A stretch of DNA of 64,000 bases from positions 1 through 64,000 of the forward strand of contig JAXMLA010000317.1 of assembly GCA_034370465.1 (NCBI GenBank). The letters run 5' to 3'. Below are positions 20,343-28,831 of the stretch, piece after piece. The notes beneath the pieces were generated by a model. That model was not told where the DNA came from. It was given only the letters and a program-made list of their open reading frames with translations, and ran no database searches. Source of the DNA: UBA2197 sp034370465 (GTDB lineage Bacteria; Desulfobacterota; Desulfuromonadia; Desulfuromonadales; UBA2197). The position numbers and the translations under genes are program-made. Each line of letters starts with the position of its first letter. Position 1 is the stretch's first letter.

Positions 20343-21283
20343 CAACAGCCCTCCTTGCCGCCGCCTGGGGACTCGACCTCCTCCTCGGTGACCCACGTTC
20401 CCTGCCCCATCCGGTCGTGGCCATCGGCCGGCTGATCCGGCGCGCCGAAGATTTTTGGCCCAAGATACTAAAGAACCGCCGCAATGCCGGTATCGTCCTG
20501 ACTCTTTCCGTACTGGCGTTGACAGCGGCCACCACCTGGGGCATCCTTTTTTTGACGGCGACCCTGGCGCCGTGGCTGACCGTGCTGACGACGATCTGGC
20601 TGAGCTACACCTGCCTGGCGACCCGCTCCCTGCACCGGGAGAGCGCCAAGGTGATCCGTGCGCTGGAAGCCGGCGACCTTCCCGGCGCACGGCTGGCCCT
20701 GTCGTGGATCGTCAGTCGCGACACCCGTGAGCTCGAGGAGGAAGCGATCCTCCGCGCCACCTGCGAAACTGTCGCCGAGAATACCTCAGACGGCATCGTT
20801 GCTCCTTTACTTTACCTCGCTCTCGGCGGACCGATTCTGGGGATGACCTATAAAGCCGCCAGCACCCTCGATTCGATGGTCGGCTACAAGAACGCTACCT
20901 ATCTCCAGCTCGGCTGGGCATCGGCACGTCTCGATGATCTCCTCAACCTCATCCCGGCGCGATTGACCGTCGTCCTGATTGCCCTGTGTGCGCCGCTGGT
21001 CGGTCTCAGTGGCGCACAGGCTCTGCAGGCGGCCCGTAACGATGGGGGCAAGAGCAGCAGCCCCAACGCCGGCTACCCGATGGCGGCGATGGCCGGGGCG
21101 CTCGGGGTGACCTTCGGCGGCGTTGCCACCTACTTTGGCGAGCGCGTTGAAAAGCCGACCCTCGGCCGCGCCTGCCACCCCTTGACGCTGGCGGATTATC
21201 ATCGAACCATCCGTCTGATGTACACTGTTTCCCTGACCGCCCTCCTCCTCTGCGGCGGGCTCCTGCTTTTGTCGAAAGGGTGA
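20339..21283 (+). CDS. cbiB: Adenosylcobinamide-phosphate synthase CbiB
   Basis: 314 residues of integral membrane CbiB/CobD, which attaches aminopropanol phosphate (or the equivalent) to adenosylcobyric acid. The signature DLLLGDPRSLPHPVVAIGRL near the N-terminus and SRDTRELEEEAILRATCETV, SDGIVAPLLYLALGGPILGM and NAGYPMAAMAGALGV are characteristic. About four to five hydrophobic segments are seen, at roughly 55-75, 155-175, 205-225 and 290-310. The ATG overlaps the previous stop by four bases. With cobD downstream, the operon carries both steps for making and attaching the side arm. Confidence 0.93.
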   Translation: MTTALLAAAWGLDLLLGDPRSLPHPVVAIGRLIRRAEDFWPKILKNRRNAGIVLTLSVLALTAATTWGILFLTATLAPWLTVLTTIWLSYTCLATRSLHRESAKVIRALEAGDLPGARLALSWIVSRDTRELEEEAILRATCETVAENTSDGIVAPLLYLALGGPILGMTYKAASTLDSMVGYKNATYLQLGWASARLDDLLNLIPARLTVVLIALCAPLVGLSGAQALQAARNDGGKSSSPNAGYPMAAMAGALGVTFGGVATYFGERVEKPTLGRACHPLTLADYHRTIRLMYTVSLTALLLCGGLLLLSKG

Positions 21284-21285
21284 TC

Positions 21286-22356
21286 ATGTCCCGTTATCAG
21301 CACGGTGGCGGCATCCATCAAGCCGCCGCAGAACTGCAGCGACCCGTTGCCGAGCTCCTCGACTTTTCGGCGAGCATCAACCCGCTGGGGATGCCATCAG
21401 CCGTGCGCGCCGCTGCCGCAGCCGCCCTGAACGATGCCATCCACTACCCGGAGATTCACGCGGAATCGTTCCTCTCCGCCCTCGCCGCCTATCATCATCT
21501 CGATCCCCGCCATTTCCTTGCCGGCAACGGCTCAACCCCGCTCTTTACCCTCTTTGCCCGGACCCTGCGCCCCCGCCGCGCCCTGGTCGTCCGGCCCGCT
21601 TTCAGTGAATACCAGCGGGCTCTGGAGATCGCCGGGACCGAGATTGACGTCTTCGATCTCGATCCGGCAAAGGACTTCACCCTCGATCTCTGCCAACTCC
21701 TCCCGCAGGTCACGCCGGCAACCGATCTCCTCCTGATTGCTACCCCCGGCAATCCGAGCGGTGCCAAAATCGAAGCGACAACCATCCTGACCCTGGCCCA
21801 TGCACTACGGGAACAGGCGATCGTTGCGGTTGACGAAGCCTTCATCGACTTCTGTCCCGACGCCTCCATCCTCACAGCGACCGCCAGTGAGCCAAACCTT
21901 TACGTCTTTCGCTCCATGACCAAGTTTTATGCCATCCCCGGTCTGCGCGTCGGCTATCTAGCCGGTCCGATCAACGGCATTTCCCGCTTGAAGGAAGAGA
22001 CCGAACCTTGGGCGCTCTCCAACATCGCCATTGCCGCCGCCAAGGCAGCGCTGACCGCAACAGCCTACAAAGAAGAGAGTCTGCGGCTGATCCCGCAACT
22101 GCGCGAACAGCTCGCAGACGGTCTGCGCAACCTCGGTCTGCACGTCTACCCGTCAGCGGCCAATTATCTCCTCCTCCGCCTTGTGGCAGCACACGCCGAT
22201 GAAATTGTTACAGCCCTCCGCCAGGAAGGAATCCTTCTCCGCTCCTGCAGCAATTTTTCGCCGCTCGATGCCCATTATCTGCGGGTGGCAGTACGGACGG
22301 GCGAGGAGAATCAGCGACTGATTAATGCGTTGACCGAACTTTTTAATCAAGGATGA
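21286..22356 (+). CDS. cobD: Threonine-phosphate decarboxylase CobD
   Basis: 356 residues of the fold-type I PLP aminotransferase superfamily, close to histidinol-phosphate aminotransferase. CobD forms (R)-1-aminopropan-2-yl phosphate for CbiB. The N-terminal YQHGGGIHQAAAEL is typical of CobD, PGNPSGAKI and DEAFIDFCP bind PLP and SMTKFYAIPGLRVGYL carries the Schiff-base lysine. The ATG at 21286 has AAAGGG upstream and follows cbiB by two bases; the GTG at 21280 overlaps cbiB and is an alternative. The C-terminal zinc finger seen in some CobD proteins is absent. Confidence 0.88.
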   Translation: MSRYQHGGGIHQAAAELQRPVAELLDFSASINPLGMPSAVRAAAAAALNDAIHYPEIHAESFLSALAAYHHLDPRHFLAGNGSTPLFTLFARTLRPRRALVVRPAFSEYQRALEIAGTEIDVFDLDPAKDFTLDLCQLLPQVTPATDLLLIATPGNPSGAKIEATTILTLAHALREQAIVAVDEAFIDFCPDASILTATASEPNLYVFRSMTKFYAIPGLRVGYLAGPINGISRLKEETEPWALSNIAIAAAKAALTATAYKEESLRLIPQLREQLADGLRNLGLHVYPSAANYLLLRLVAAHADEIVTALRQEGILLRSCSNFSPLDAHYLRVAVRTGEENQRLINALTELFNQG

Positions 22357-22360
22357 GCGG

Positions 22361-22822
22361 ATGACACTCTGGCCCCGCGACTATTCTCTGGAAGAACTCA
22401 ATCGCCTCAATGCCGGCAACTTGCTGGGCCATCTCGGCATTGAATTTGTCGCTATCGACAGCGGCTCCCTGACCGCGCAGATGCCGGTCGATCACCGGAC
22501 CACTCAGCCCTTCGGACTACTCCACGGCGGCGCCTCGGTCGCCCTCGCCGAATCGGTCGGCAGTTTTGCCGCCTTCCTCGCTTTACGCGACAGCAGCAGA
22601 ACAACCGTCGGACTCGAAATCAACGCCAATCATCTGCGCCCGGTCACCGCCGGTTTCGTCTCCGGCGTCGCCCGCCCCCTTCATCTCGGCCGCAATACCC
22701 AGGTCTGGGATATCCGCATCAGCGATGATAAAGCGCGTCTGGTCTGTGTGGCCCGGCTCACGGTTGCGGTCGTCCCTCGCCCCAAAGAGCGCCACGAAGA
22801 GGATAAAAATTCCCGTCTGTAA
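22361..22822 (+). CDS. Hotdog-fold thioesterase
   Basis: 153 residues of the PaaI/YdiI-like hotdog family. The conserved motif QPFGLLHGGASVALAESVGSF has the usual HGG turn and an acidic residue on the central helix, expected to activate water for acyl-CoA hydrolysis. The substrate could be a phenylacetyl-, 1,4-dihydroxy-2-naphthoyl- or other acyl-CoA. The SD AAGGA precedes the ATG by seven bases. It starts four bases after cobD, so it is cotranscribed with the cobalamin genes, but no role for it in the pathway is known. The C-terminus EDKNSRL is hydrophilic. Confidence 0.85.
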   Translation: MTLWPRDYSLEELNRLNAGNLLGHLGIEFVAIDSGSLTAQMPVDHRTTQPFGLLHGGASVALAESVGSFAAFLALRDSSRTTVGLEINANHLRPVTAGFVSGVARPLHLGRNTQVWDIRISDDKARLVCVARLTVAVVPRPKERHEEDKNSRL

Positions 22823-22938
22823 ATAATTTACATCCCTTGCACTAACTCTGTTTGTCTGTGGCGTACCTCTTCTTGATCGTTAATCTGTCCGATTATTGGG
22901 AAAAAACTGATCTTTACAAAATTTAATAAATTAATTGG

Positions 22939-22966
22939 TTGCATTTTCTTTTGAGCTTGCTATATT
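22939..22966 (+). promoter_or_regulatory. Promoter of the 47-residue membrane peptide
   Basis: TTGCAT (22939-22944), 16 bases, TATATT (22961-22966) in an AT-rich stretch; predicted start about 50 bases before the ORF. Confidence 0.65.
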
Positions 22967-23021
22967 TTATAAAACAACGTTATCGCTATTTAACAGCAAG
23001 CCCACAGAGAGGAGAAAGACC

Positions 23022-23165
23022 ATGTTGTTCATCATCGCATTGTTTGTCGTCCCCGCCATCGCCGCATTTTCCTTCCAACTCATTTGCTATGTGAATTACA
23101 AGGGCACCGCTGCACGGTCTTCTGCTCTAAAGTGGGGGCACCGTGAGGGACTGCAGAGTGCCTAG
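23022..23165 (+). CDS. Small single-span membrane protein (47 aa)
   Basis: The 47-codon frame has a strong ribosome site (AGAGGAGA, 7 bases before ATG), its own promoter upstream and a terminator 23 bases beyond the stop, so it behaves as an independent gene. Residues 2-24 (LFIIALFVVPAIAAFSFQLI) are hydrophobic and form one membrane span, followed by a short basic and polar tail. I do not recognise a family. Small orphan membrane peptides of this type often modulate larger membrane complexes, but no partner can be named here. Confidence 0.6.
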   Translation: MLFIIALFVVPAIAAFSFQLICYVNYKGTAARSSALKWGHREGLQSA

Positions 23166-23187
23166 TCTTCCTTCTCGCCATAGACGC

Positions 23188-23228
23188 AATACGGGGGCCA
23201 CACTAACTGTGTGACCCCCGTATTTTTT
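23188..23228 (+). terminator. Terminator after the small membrane protein
   Basis: Stem AATACGGGGG(C/T)CACAC with GTGTGACCCCCGTATT and a TTTTTT tail. The glycosyltransferase gene ends convergently just beyond it. Confidence 0.8.
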
Positions 23229-23247
23229 GAAAAATATCTGCCGCGAA

Positions 23248-24399
23248 TTAAATTCGATTGCGGCGCAGTTGGTCGAGAGGATAAAAGGTTCCACGCCAGA
23301 AAATCCCTCCCTGATAAAGGTTGAGGATCATCGTTCGCAGCAAAATCCAGCAAAAGAGGCAGAGGCCAAGCGGAAAGCCCCAGGCGAAACGCCTGCGTTC
23401 GCCGTGCAATGTCGCCCCCCGCATCAATAAGGCGGTAAGTAGCAGGACGCTGAGCAGATTCAGCCCCCAGATCGTTCCCTCCGTCGCCAGCAGGGCAAGA
23501 TAAGGCCAGAGGCCGAAGGTCAAGAGCACGGCAACCCCCCCCAGCACCATCCCCACCCGATAATCACAGCCGGCAAAAGTATTCTTCTCCAGACCCCGGA
23601 TCGCTTCACCAAGGGACGCGTACCATTCGACCGCGAGAAACTCCGGCGCATAAGCGACATTCTGCCGAAAGCCGGCTCTTTTGATAATCTTGCCGAGCTT
23701 GAGGTCATCATCCGGACGGAGTGCAATCGTTTGGTGGCCGCCGACCGCACGATAAACGCTGCTACGGAGGAGATTAAAGGCGCCGATGCCGATATGGCAG
23801 GAACTGTTTGGCTCAGCGGCGCGCCAGGGCCGGGTAAAAATGCCGAAAAAGAAGATAAAGGCAAGGCCGAGAATCGGCAGCAGGGTGCCGGGCAGAGTCA
23901 TCCGCGGAGTCAGCGCCAGATGATCGAGCCCCTCACTTTGCAGGCGGTTGACGGCGCGGCTCAAGACCGTCTCCTCCATGATAATATCGCCGTCGGTGAA
24001 GAGGAGGAGTTCCCCGGCGGCACGACAACTCCCCTGCCAAAGGGCATGATTCTTCCCCAACCATCCCGCCGGCAGAGTCTCAACCCGCTGCACTTTAAGT
24101 TGCGGGAAGTGGGCAGCCAACTCTGTCAGGATGACCGGCGTACGATCGTCGGAACGATCATCGACGACGATGAGCTCATAGGCGGGATAAGCGAGGCGGA
24201 GGAGAGAGGTGACGGCAGCGTGAAGATGACGTTCTTCGTTGCGCACGGCAACAACAATCGAGACCAGCGGCCAGGGACCGGGTCCGTCGCCTGGCGTTGC
24301 ACGTAAGGGTCGCAGGCGGCGTTCCCCCCAAAGGAGTTCAACGGTAATGAGCAGGGTGCCCAGCAGGGTTACCAGGGCCAGGATCAAGAGTACTGTCAT
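23248..24399 (-). CDS. Membrane-anchored family 2 glycosyltransferase
   Basis: 383 residues. A hydrophobic N-terminal segment (about residues 3-24) anchors it. The catalytic GT-A domain has VSIVVAVRNEERHL, the UDP-sugar-binding VVDDRSDDRT, the metal-binding FTDGD (DxD-like) near residue 135, and ALRPDDDLKLG as the third acidic site. Three more hydrophobic segments occur after residue 275. It resembles the CrtQ/HpnI-like lipid glycosyltransferases, so transfer to a lipid or hopanoid is possible; no acceptor is known. It lies on the opposite strand to clpB and has a hairpin-containing leader. Confidence 0.85.
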   Translation of the reverse strand: MTVLLILALVTLLGTLLITVELLWGERRLRPLRATPGDGPGPWPLVSIVVAVRNEERHLHAAVTSLLRLAYPAYELIVVDDRSDDRTPVILTELAAHFPQLKVQRVETLPAGWLGKNHALWQGSCRAAGELLLFTDGDIIMEETVLSRAVNRLQSEGLDHLALTPRMTLPGTLLPILGLAFIFFFGIFTRPWRAAEPNSSCHIGIGAFNLLRSSVYRAVGGHQTIALRPDDDLKLGKIIKRAGFRQNVAYAPEFLAVEWYASLGEAIRGLEKNTFAGCDYRVGMVLGGVAVLLTFGLWPYLALLATEGTIWGLNLLSVLLLTALLMRGATLHGERRRFAWGFPLGLCLFCWILLRTMILNLYQGGIFWRGTFYPLDQLRRNRI

Positions 24400-24708
24400 G
24401 ACGACCTCCTTCCCTTGACAGGATAATCAGCAATGACCACATTGCCAAGGACAATGCGCCAACAACAAAAAAAAGCCGGAAACAAGGGGAGGCACCTTGA
24501 TCCGGCGGAAAAATTCCTCTCTACTGGGGATAGAGAGTTATGTTGGTAGGAAAATTTCGTTCCTTGATGGGGTGACTTTACTTTGGCAGGGACGGAAAAA
24601 GTACGTGGCTCTCCGTATATTTTCCCGTCATTTTGAACGATCCGGTACTGTGTATTTGCGCAACAGGGATTTTGCTTTATCTTTTCTATACAACGAAAGG
24701 ACACGATG
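24400..24708. other. Intergenic region between glycosyltransferase and clpB
   Basis: Divergent promoter region of 309 bases. It holds two minus-strand hairpins (24467-24506 with a T run, and 24517-24537), a GAC GGAA...TCCGT dyad at 24592-24617, and an AT-rich leader for clpB with TTGCGC (24656-24661) and TATCTT as a weak promoter for clpB. No sigma-32-like or CIRCE element is obvious. Confidence 0.45.
24467..24506 (-). terminator. Terminator in the glycosyltransferase leader
   Basis: On the minus strand GCCGGATCAAGG...CCTTGTTTCCGGC is followed by eight T, a textbook intrinsic terminator. It lies 68 bases upstream of the glycosyltransferase start, with a second hairpin (CTCTCTA/TAGAGAG, 24517-24537) directly before it. 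Either a short RNA ends here or transcription of the gene is attenuated. Confidence 0.7.
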
Positions 24709-27315
24709 ATGGATCTCAACAAGCTGACCATTAAATCGCAGGAAGCTTTCCAGAGCGCGCAGGAATTAGCAGCGCGACGCGGCCACATCGAGGTCGATGG
24801 CGAGCACCTCCTTGCGGCCCTCCTTGAGCAGGAAGGGGGCCTGATTCCGCGTTTACTGCAAAAGCTGACCATTCCCGTCGAGAGCATGCTCCAGGCGGTG
24901 CGGGCGGAGCTGGATCGCCGACCATCGGTCTCCGGTCCCGGCGCCGAAGCCGGGAAGATCTACGTCACCCAGCGCCTCAACCAACTCCTGCTCAAGGCCG
25001 GCGATGAAGCCAAACGTCTCAAGGATGACTTTATCAGCGTCGAACACCTGCTTCTTGCCCTCGTTGACGAAGGGGGGAAGAGTGCGTCCGGGAAGATCTT
25101 CTCAACCTTCCGTCTCGACCGCAACCGTATCCTTGCTGCCCTCACCTCGATTCGCGGCAACCAGAGGGTGACGAGTCCCGAGCCGGAAGCGACCTATGAA
25201 GCGCTGGAAAAGTACGGACGCGATCTGGTGCAGGAAGCGCGCAAAGGGAAGCTCGATCCGGTCATCGGTCGCGACGGAGAGATCCGCCGGGTGGTGCGCA
25301 TCCTGTCACGCAAGACCAAGAATAATCCGGTCCTGATCGGCGAAGCCGGGGTCGGCAAGACCGCCATTGCCGAAGGTCTGGCGCATCGCATCGTCCGCGG
25401 CGACGTCCCCGAGGGACTGAAGAACAAAACGATCTTCTCCCTCGATATGGGCGCCCTGATCGCCGGGGCCAAATATCGCGGCGAATTTGAGGAACGGCTC
25501 AAGGCGGTCCTCGCCGAAGTCAAGGAGAGCGAAGGGAAGATCATCCTCTTTATCGATGAACTCCACACCATCGTCGGCGCCGGCAAGAGCGAAGGAGCGA
25601 TGGACGCCGGCAACATGCTCAAACCGATGCTGGCGCGTGGCGAGCTGCACTGTATCGGCGCTACCACCCTTGACGAATATCGCAAGTATATCGAGAAGGA
25701 TCCTGCTCTGGAGCGGCGTTTCCAGCCGGTGCTGGTCGAACAGCCGACAGTGGAGGATACCATCTCGATCCTCCGCGGCCTCAAAGAGCGCTTCGAGGTC
25801 TTTCACGGTGTACGCATTCAGGACAACTCGCTGGTCGCCGCCGCCACCCTGTCGCACCGCTACATCACCGACCGCTTCCTCCCTGACAAAGCCATCGACC
25901 TCATCGACGAAGCCTGCGCGATGATCCGCACCGAGATCGATTCGCTGCCGACGGAACTCGACGAAGCGAGCCGCCGCGTCATGCAGCTGGAGATCGAGGA
26001 AGCCGCCCTGAAGAAGGAGAAGGATCGCGCCAGCAAGGAGCGGCTCGACATGCTGCGCAAGGAACTTGCGGAGCTCAAACATAGTGCCGACACCCTGCGG
26101 GCGCAGTGGGATGCCGAGAAGGAAGGGATCAAAAAACTGCAGGGCTTGCGGGAAACGATCGAACAGGTGCGCCAGGAGATTGTTATTGCCGAGCGCCAGT
26201 ATGATCTTAATAAAGCGGCGGAACTTCAGCACGGTCGCTTACCGCAACTGGAAAAGGAGCTCAAGGAAGCAGAAGCTCACGCCGCCGAAAGCGGTGGCCC
26301 GCGCCTGTTGCGTGAAGAAGTCACCGAAGAAGAGATTGCCGAAATCGTTGCCCGCTGGACCGGGATTCCCGTTACCCGGCTGGTGGAGGGGGAGAAGGAG
26401 AAGCTGCTCAAGCTCGACACCATCCTCCATCAGCGCGTTGTCGGTCAGGATGAAGCGGTGCAGCTCGTCGCCGATGCGGTGATCCGCGCCCGCTCCGGCA
26501 TCAAGGACCCGCGCCGGCCGATCGGCTCTTTTATCTTCCTCGGGCCGACCGGGGTCGGCAAGACCGAACTCGCCCGCACCCTTGCCGAGGCGCTCTTCGA
26601 TACCGAGGAGAATATCATCCGCATCGACATGTCCGAGTATATGGAGAAGCACACCGTCAGTCGCCTGATCGGTGCACCGCCCGGCTATGTCGGCTATGAG
26701 GAAGGGGGGCAGCTCACCGAGGCAGTGCGGCGCAAACCGTACAGTGTCATCCTCTTTGACGAGATCGAGAAGGCCCATCCCGACATCTTCAATGTCCTGC
26801 TGCAAATCCTCGACGATGGCCGGGTCACCGATGCCCAGGGGCGGACCATCGATTGTAAAAATACGGTGATCATCATGACCAGCAACATTGGCAGCCCTTA
26901 TCTCCTCGATGGCGTCAGTGCGCAGGGGGCGATCAAGGAGAGCGCCCGCAAGCAGGTCATGCAGGAGTTGCGGAGCGCCTTCCGTCCGGAGTTCCTCAAC
27001 CGGGTCGACGACATCGTCCTCTTCAAGCCGCTCAGCAAGACAGAAATTACCCACATCATCGTCCTGCTCACTGATGATCTGCGCAAACGCCTGGCCTCCC
27101 GCCATATCGGTCTGGAATTGACCCCGGCCGCCTGTGACTTCATCGTCAGTGCCGCTTATGATCCGGTTTACGGCGCCCGCCCCCTCAAGCGCTACCTGCA
27201 GCACCAGTTGGAGACCAAGATCGGCCGCGCGATTATCGCCGGCGAGATAAGCGATGGCGACAAGATGATCATCGATGCCGATCCCGAGGGACTAAAAATA
27301 GCCGTCAATCCTTGA
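24709..27315 (+). CDS. clpB: ClpB disaggregase
   Basis: 868 residues, usual ClpB length. It is the Hsp100 hexamer that rescues aggregated proteins with DnaK. The N-terminal double Clp repeat runs to about 145; AAA-1 has Walker A GEAGVGKTAIAEGL near 206 and the Walker B LFIDELHTIVGAG; the coiled middle domain spans about 405-525; AAA-2 has Walker A GPTGVGKTELARTL and VILFDEIEKAHPD. The mobile loop YRGEFEERLKAVL is present. The second of two tandem ATGs (24709) has AAGGA seven bases upstream and gives the family start MDLNKLTIKSQEAF. Heat regulation is expected in the family but no motif was found. Confidence 0.97.
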   Translation: MDLNKLTIKSQEAFQSAQELAARRGHIEVDGEHLLAALLEQEGGLIPRLLQKLTIPVESMLQAVRAELDRRPSVSGPGAEAGKIYVTQRLNQLLLKAGDEAKRLKDDFISVEHLLLALVDEGGKSASGKIFSTFRLDRNRILAALTSIRGNQRVTSPEPEATYEALEKYGRDLVQEARKGKLDPVIGRDGEIRRVVRILSRKTKNNPVLIGEAGVGKTAIAEGLAHRIVRGDVPEGLKNKTIFSLDMGALIAGAKYRGEFEERLKAVLAEVKESEGKIILFIDELHTIVGAGKSEGAMDAGNMLKPMLARGELHCIGATTLDEYRKYIEKDPALERRFQPVLVEQPTVEDTISILRGLKERFEVFHGVRIQDNSLVAAATLSHRYITDRFLPDKAIDLIDEACAMIRTEIDSLPTELDEASRRVMQLEIEEAALKKEKDRASKERLDMLRKELAELKHSADTLRAQWDAEKEGIKKLQGLRETIEQVRQEIVIAERQYDLNKAAELQHGRLPQLEKELKEAEAHAAESGGPRLLREEVTEEEIAEIVARWTGIPVTRLVEGEKEKLLKLDTILHQRVVGQDEAVQLVADAVIRARSGIKDPRRPIGSFIFLGPTGVGKTELARTLAEALFDTEENIIRIDMSEYMEKHTVSRLIGAPPGYVGYEEGGQLTEAVRRKPYSVILFDEIEKAHPDIFNVLLQILDDGRVTDAQGRTIDCKNTVIIMTSNIGSPYLLDGVSAQGAIKESARKQVMQELRSAFRPEFLNRVDDIVLFKPLSKTEITHIIVLLTDDLRKRLASRHIGLELTPAACDFIVSAAYDPVYGARPLKRYLQHQLETKIGRAIIAGEISDGDKMIIDADPEGLKIAVNP

Positions 27316-27396
27316 TTTCTATAAATTTTGCTTGTCTAATCTTAATGTTTTAGTTGATTATTATTTTTCAGCAGAACTTATCAGAAAGCGGGATAA

Positions 27397-28275
27397 ATGG
27401 CAGTGACGACAAAAAAGAAGTTCGGTGAAATCCTTGTTGAGGCCGGCGTCATCTCCGAGATAGCATTACGGCAGGCTCTCGACCGCCAACTGATAACCGG
27501 CTGGCGCCTCGGCAAGGTCCTCGAAGCGATGGGGGTCATTGCCGAGAAAGATATCGCCGTCGCGTTGAGCAAACAGTTCGGTTTTCGCACCGCCAAAGAT
27601 TTTGCCGCGCATGTCTTTGCCGCTGAACTTCTCGACTTGATTCCGGAAAAACTGGTGAAGAAGGCTCAGGTCTTCCCGTTGAAACGGGAAGGGAGCTCTC
27701 TTTATCTGGCAATGGTCAATCCCCTCGACATCCCCGTGATTGATGACGTTTCCAGGATCGCACGGCTGCATATCATTCCAGTGGTGACGACCGCGAGCGA
27801 AATCGCCGCAGCTATCCGCCGCCATTATGACGAAAGAAGTGTCGCCATCAGGGGAGGGGTGATGGTCGGCCAGGAAATAGCAACGTTGCTGGTGATCGAT
27901 GCTATCCCGGCCTCGCGGCTCAAGCTTGTCACCTTCTTGCAGGGGGCCGGTTTTCTCGTCGAACATGCCGGCAGCGAAGCGGAGGCGTGCGCCTTGATTC
28001 GCGACCATCTCCCCCACCTGGCTTTAGTCGATAGCGAATTTCCGGATCAGCTTAATCCACAAAAGCTGCTGCAAGACCTCGGCGATATCCCTCTGATTGC
28101 CATTGGCCCCAACCCGGTCAAAGAAGAAGTTGTTCTCCTCAACAGCGGCTTTGTCGATTTTATCCACAAACCATTTCATCAGGAGCGACTCCTTGCCCGC
28201 ATCAACTCGGCACTGCAACTGATCTATGGTGAAGGCAAGGGATCAAGAAAAAGGATGAGCGCACAACTCGATTAA
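27397..28275 (+). CDS. MshEN-domain protein with C-terminal receiver
   Basis: 292 residues. The first 140 match the N-terminal domain of GspE/PilB/MshE ATPases: two consecutive modules, KFGEILVEAGVISEIALRQAL and RLGKVLEAMGVIAEKDIAVAL, the second retaining the RLGxxL that binds c-di-GMP in MshEN. No ATPase follows. Instead residues about 165-285 form a receiver domain: VIDAIPAS (acidic pocket), LALVDSEFPD with the phospho-acceptor aspartate, and IHKPF with the lysine. It could be a phosphorylation- and c-di-GMP-dependent switch that interacts with pilus or secretion ATPases. It stands alone, 81 bases beyond clpB. Confidence 0.82.
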   Translation: MAVTTKKKFGEILVEAGVISEIALRQALDRQLITGWRLGKVLEAMGVIAEKDIAVALSKQFGFRTAKDFAAHVFAAELLDLIPEKLVKKAQVFPLKREGSSLYLAMVNPLDIPVIDDVSRIARLHIIPVVTTASEIAAAIRRHYDERSVAIRGGVMVGQEIATLLVIDAIPASRLKLVTFLQGAGFLVEHAGSEAEACALIRDHLPHLALVDSEFPDQLNPQKLLQDLGDIPLIAIGPNPVKEEVVLLNSGFVDFIHKPFHQERLLARINSALQLIYGEGKGSRKRMSAQLD

Positions 28276-28284
28276 TGCTGACAG

Positions 28285-28340
28285 ATAGCCCAAAGAAAAG
28301 GGATCAACGCACGGGCGTTGATCCCTTTTCTTTGGGCTAT
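28285..28340 (+). terminator. Terminator with 26-base stem
   Basis: Perfect arms at 28285-28310 and 28315-28340; ends the MshEN-receiver gene and, on the other strand, the convergent membrane gene. Confidence 0.8.
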
Positions 28341-28363
28341 GGCGTTACTGCATACTCTCTTCG

Positions 28364-28744
28364 CTAAGGGACGGCATCGGCAAAGAAGCTGCTCCGGACC
28401 GGAGAAAATTTAAAGGCATCGAGGAGCGACAGATCGGTCGGCTTCATCAGCAAGATGGCCAAAAAAGCAATAATCAACAGGGCCGCGGTCCAATTCATGA
28501 AAGCCGTCAGCCAGGCCCAATCCGGCTCCCGCCGCAACTCCCCTGCAACCGTCTCTTCCTCCTCTTCGGCGTTGCCGAGCCGGACCTTTCTTAACATCCG
28601 GCCGGCGGTTAAAAAGATCACCGCCGTCACCAAAAATTGCGGCATCGCCTCCAGCCCCAAATAACCGCTACCGTACATGGCGCCGTAAAAACCGAGGGCA
28701 CAAAAACCGAGTACGGTTAAATATTGTCCAAGATTTCCCTTCAT
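28364..28744 (-). CDS. Predicted three-span membrane protein (126 aa)
   Basis: 126 residues with hydrophobic segments at about 6-28 (LTVLGFCALGFYGAMYGSGYL), 34-52 (PQFLVTAVIFLTAGRML) and 82-106 (LTAFMNWTAALLIIAFLAILL). A loop between spans 2 and 3 is rich in glutamate (NAEEEEETVAGEL). An AGGAG-like site lies upstream of the ATG at 28744; the GTG at 28747 is equally possible. I do not recognise a family. It precedes no gene on its strand and follows a 180-residue membrane protein by 87 bases, so the two may be related or cotranscribed. Confidence 0.6.
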   Translation of the reverse strand: MKGNLGQYLTVLGFCALGFYGAMYGSGYLGLEAMPQFLVTAVIFLTAGRMLRKVRLGNAEEEEETVAGELRREPDWAWLTAFMNWTAALLIIAFLAILLMKPTDLSLLDAFKFSPVRSSFFADAVP

Positions 28745-28831
28745 CACTTCACGGCTCCTGCACCATGCGCATTGCTGCTTCTCGCCGGTATGGTTATAAA
28801 GTTCATCTATAACTGAGCCGGGGAACGGCTG

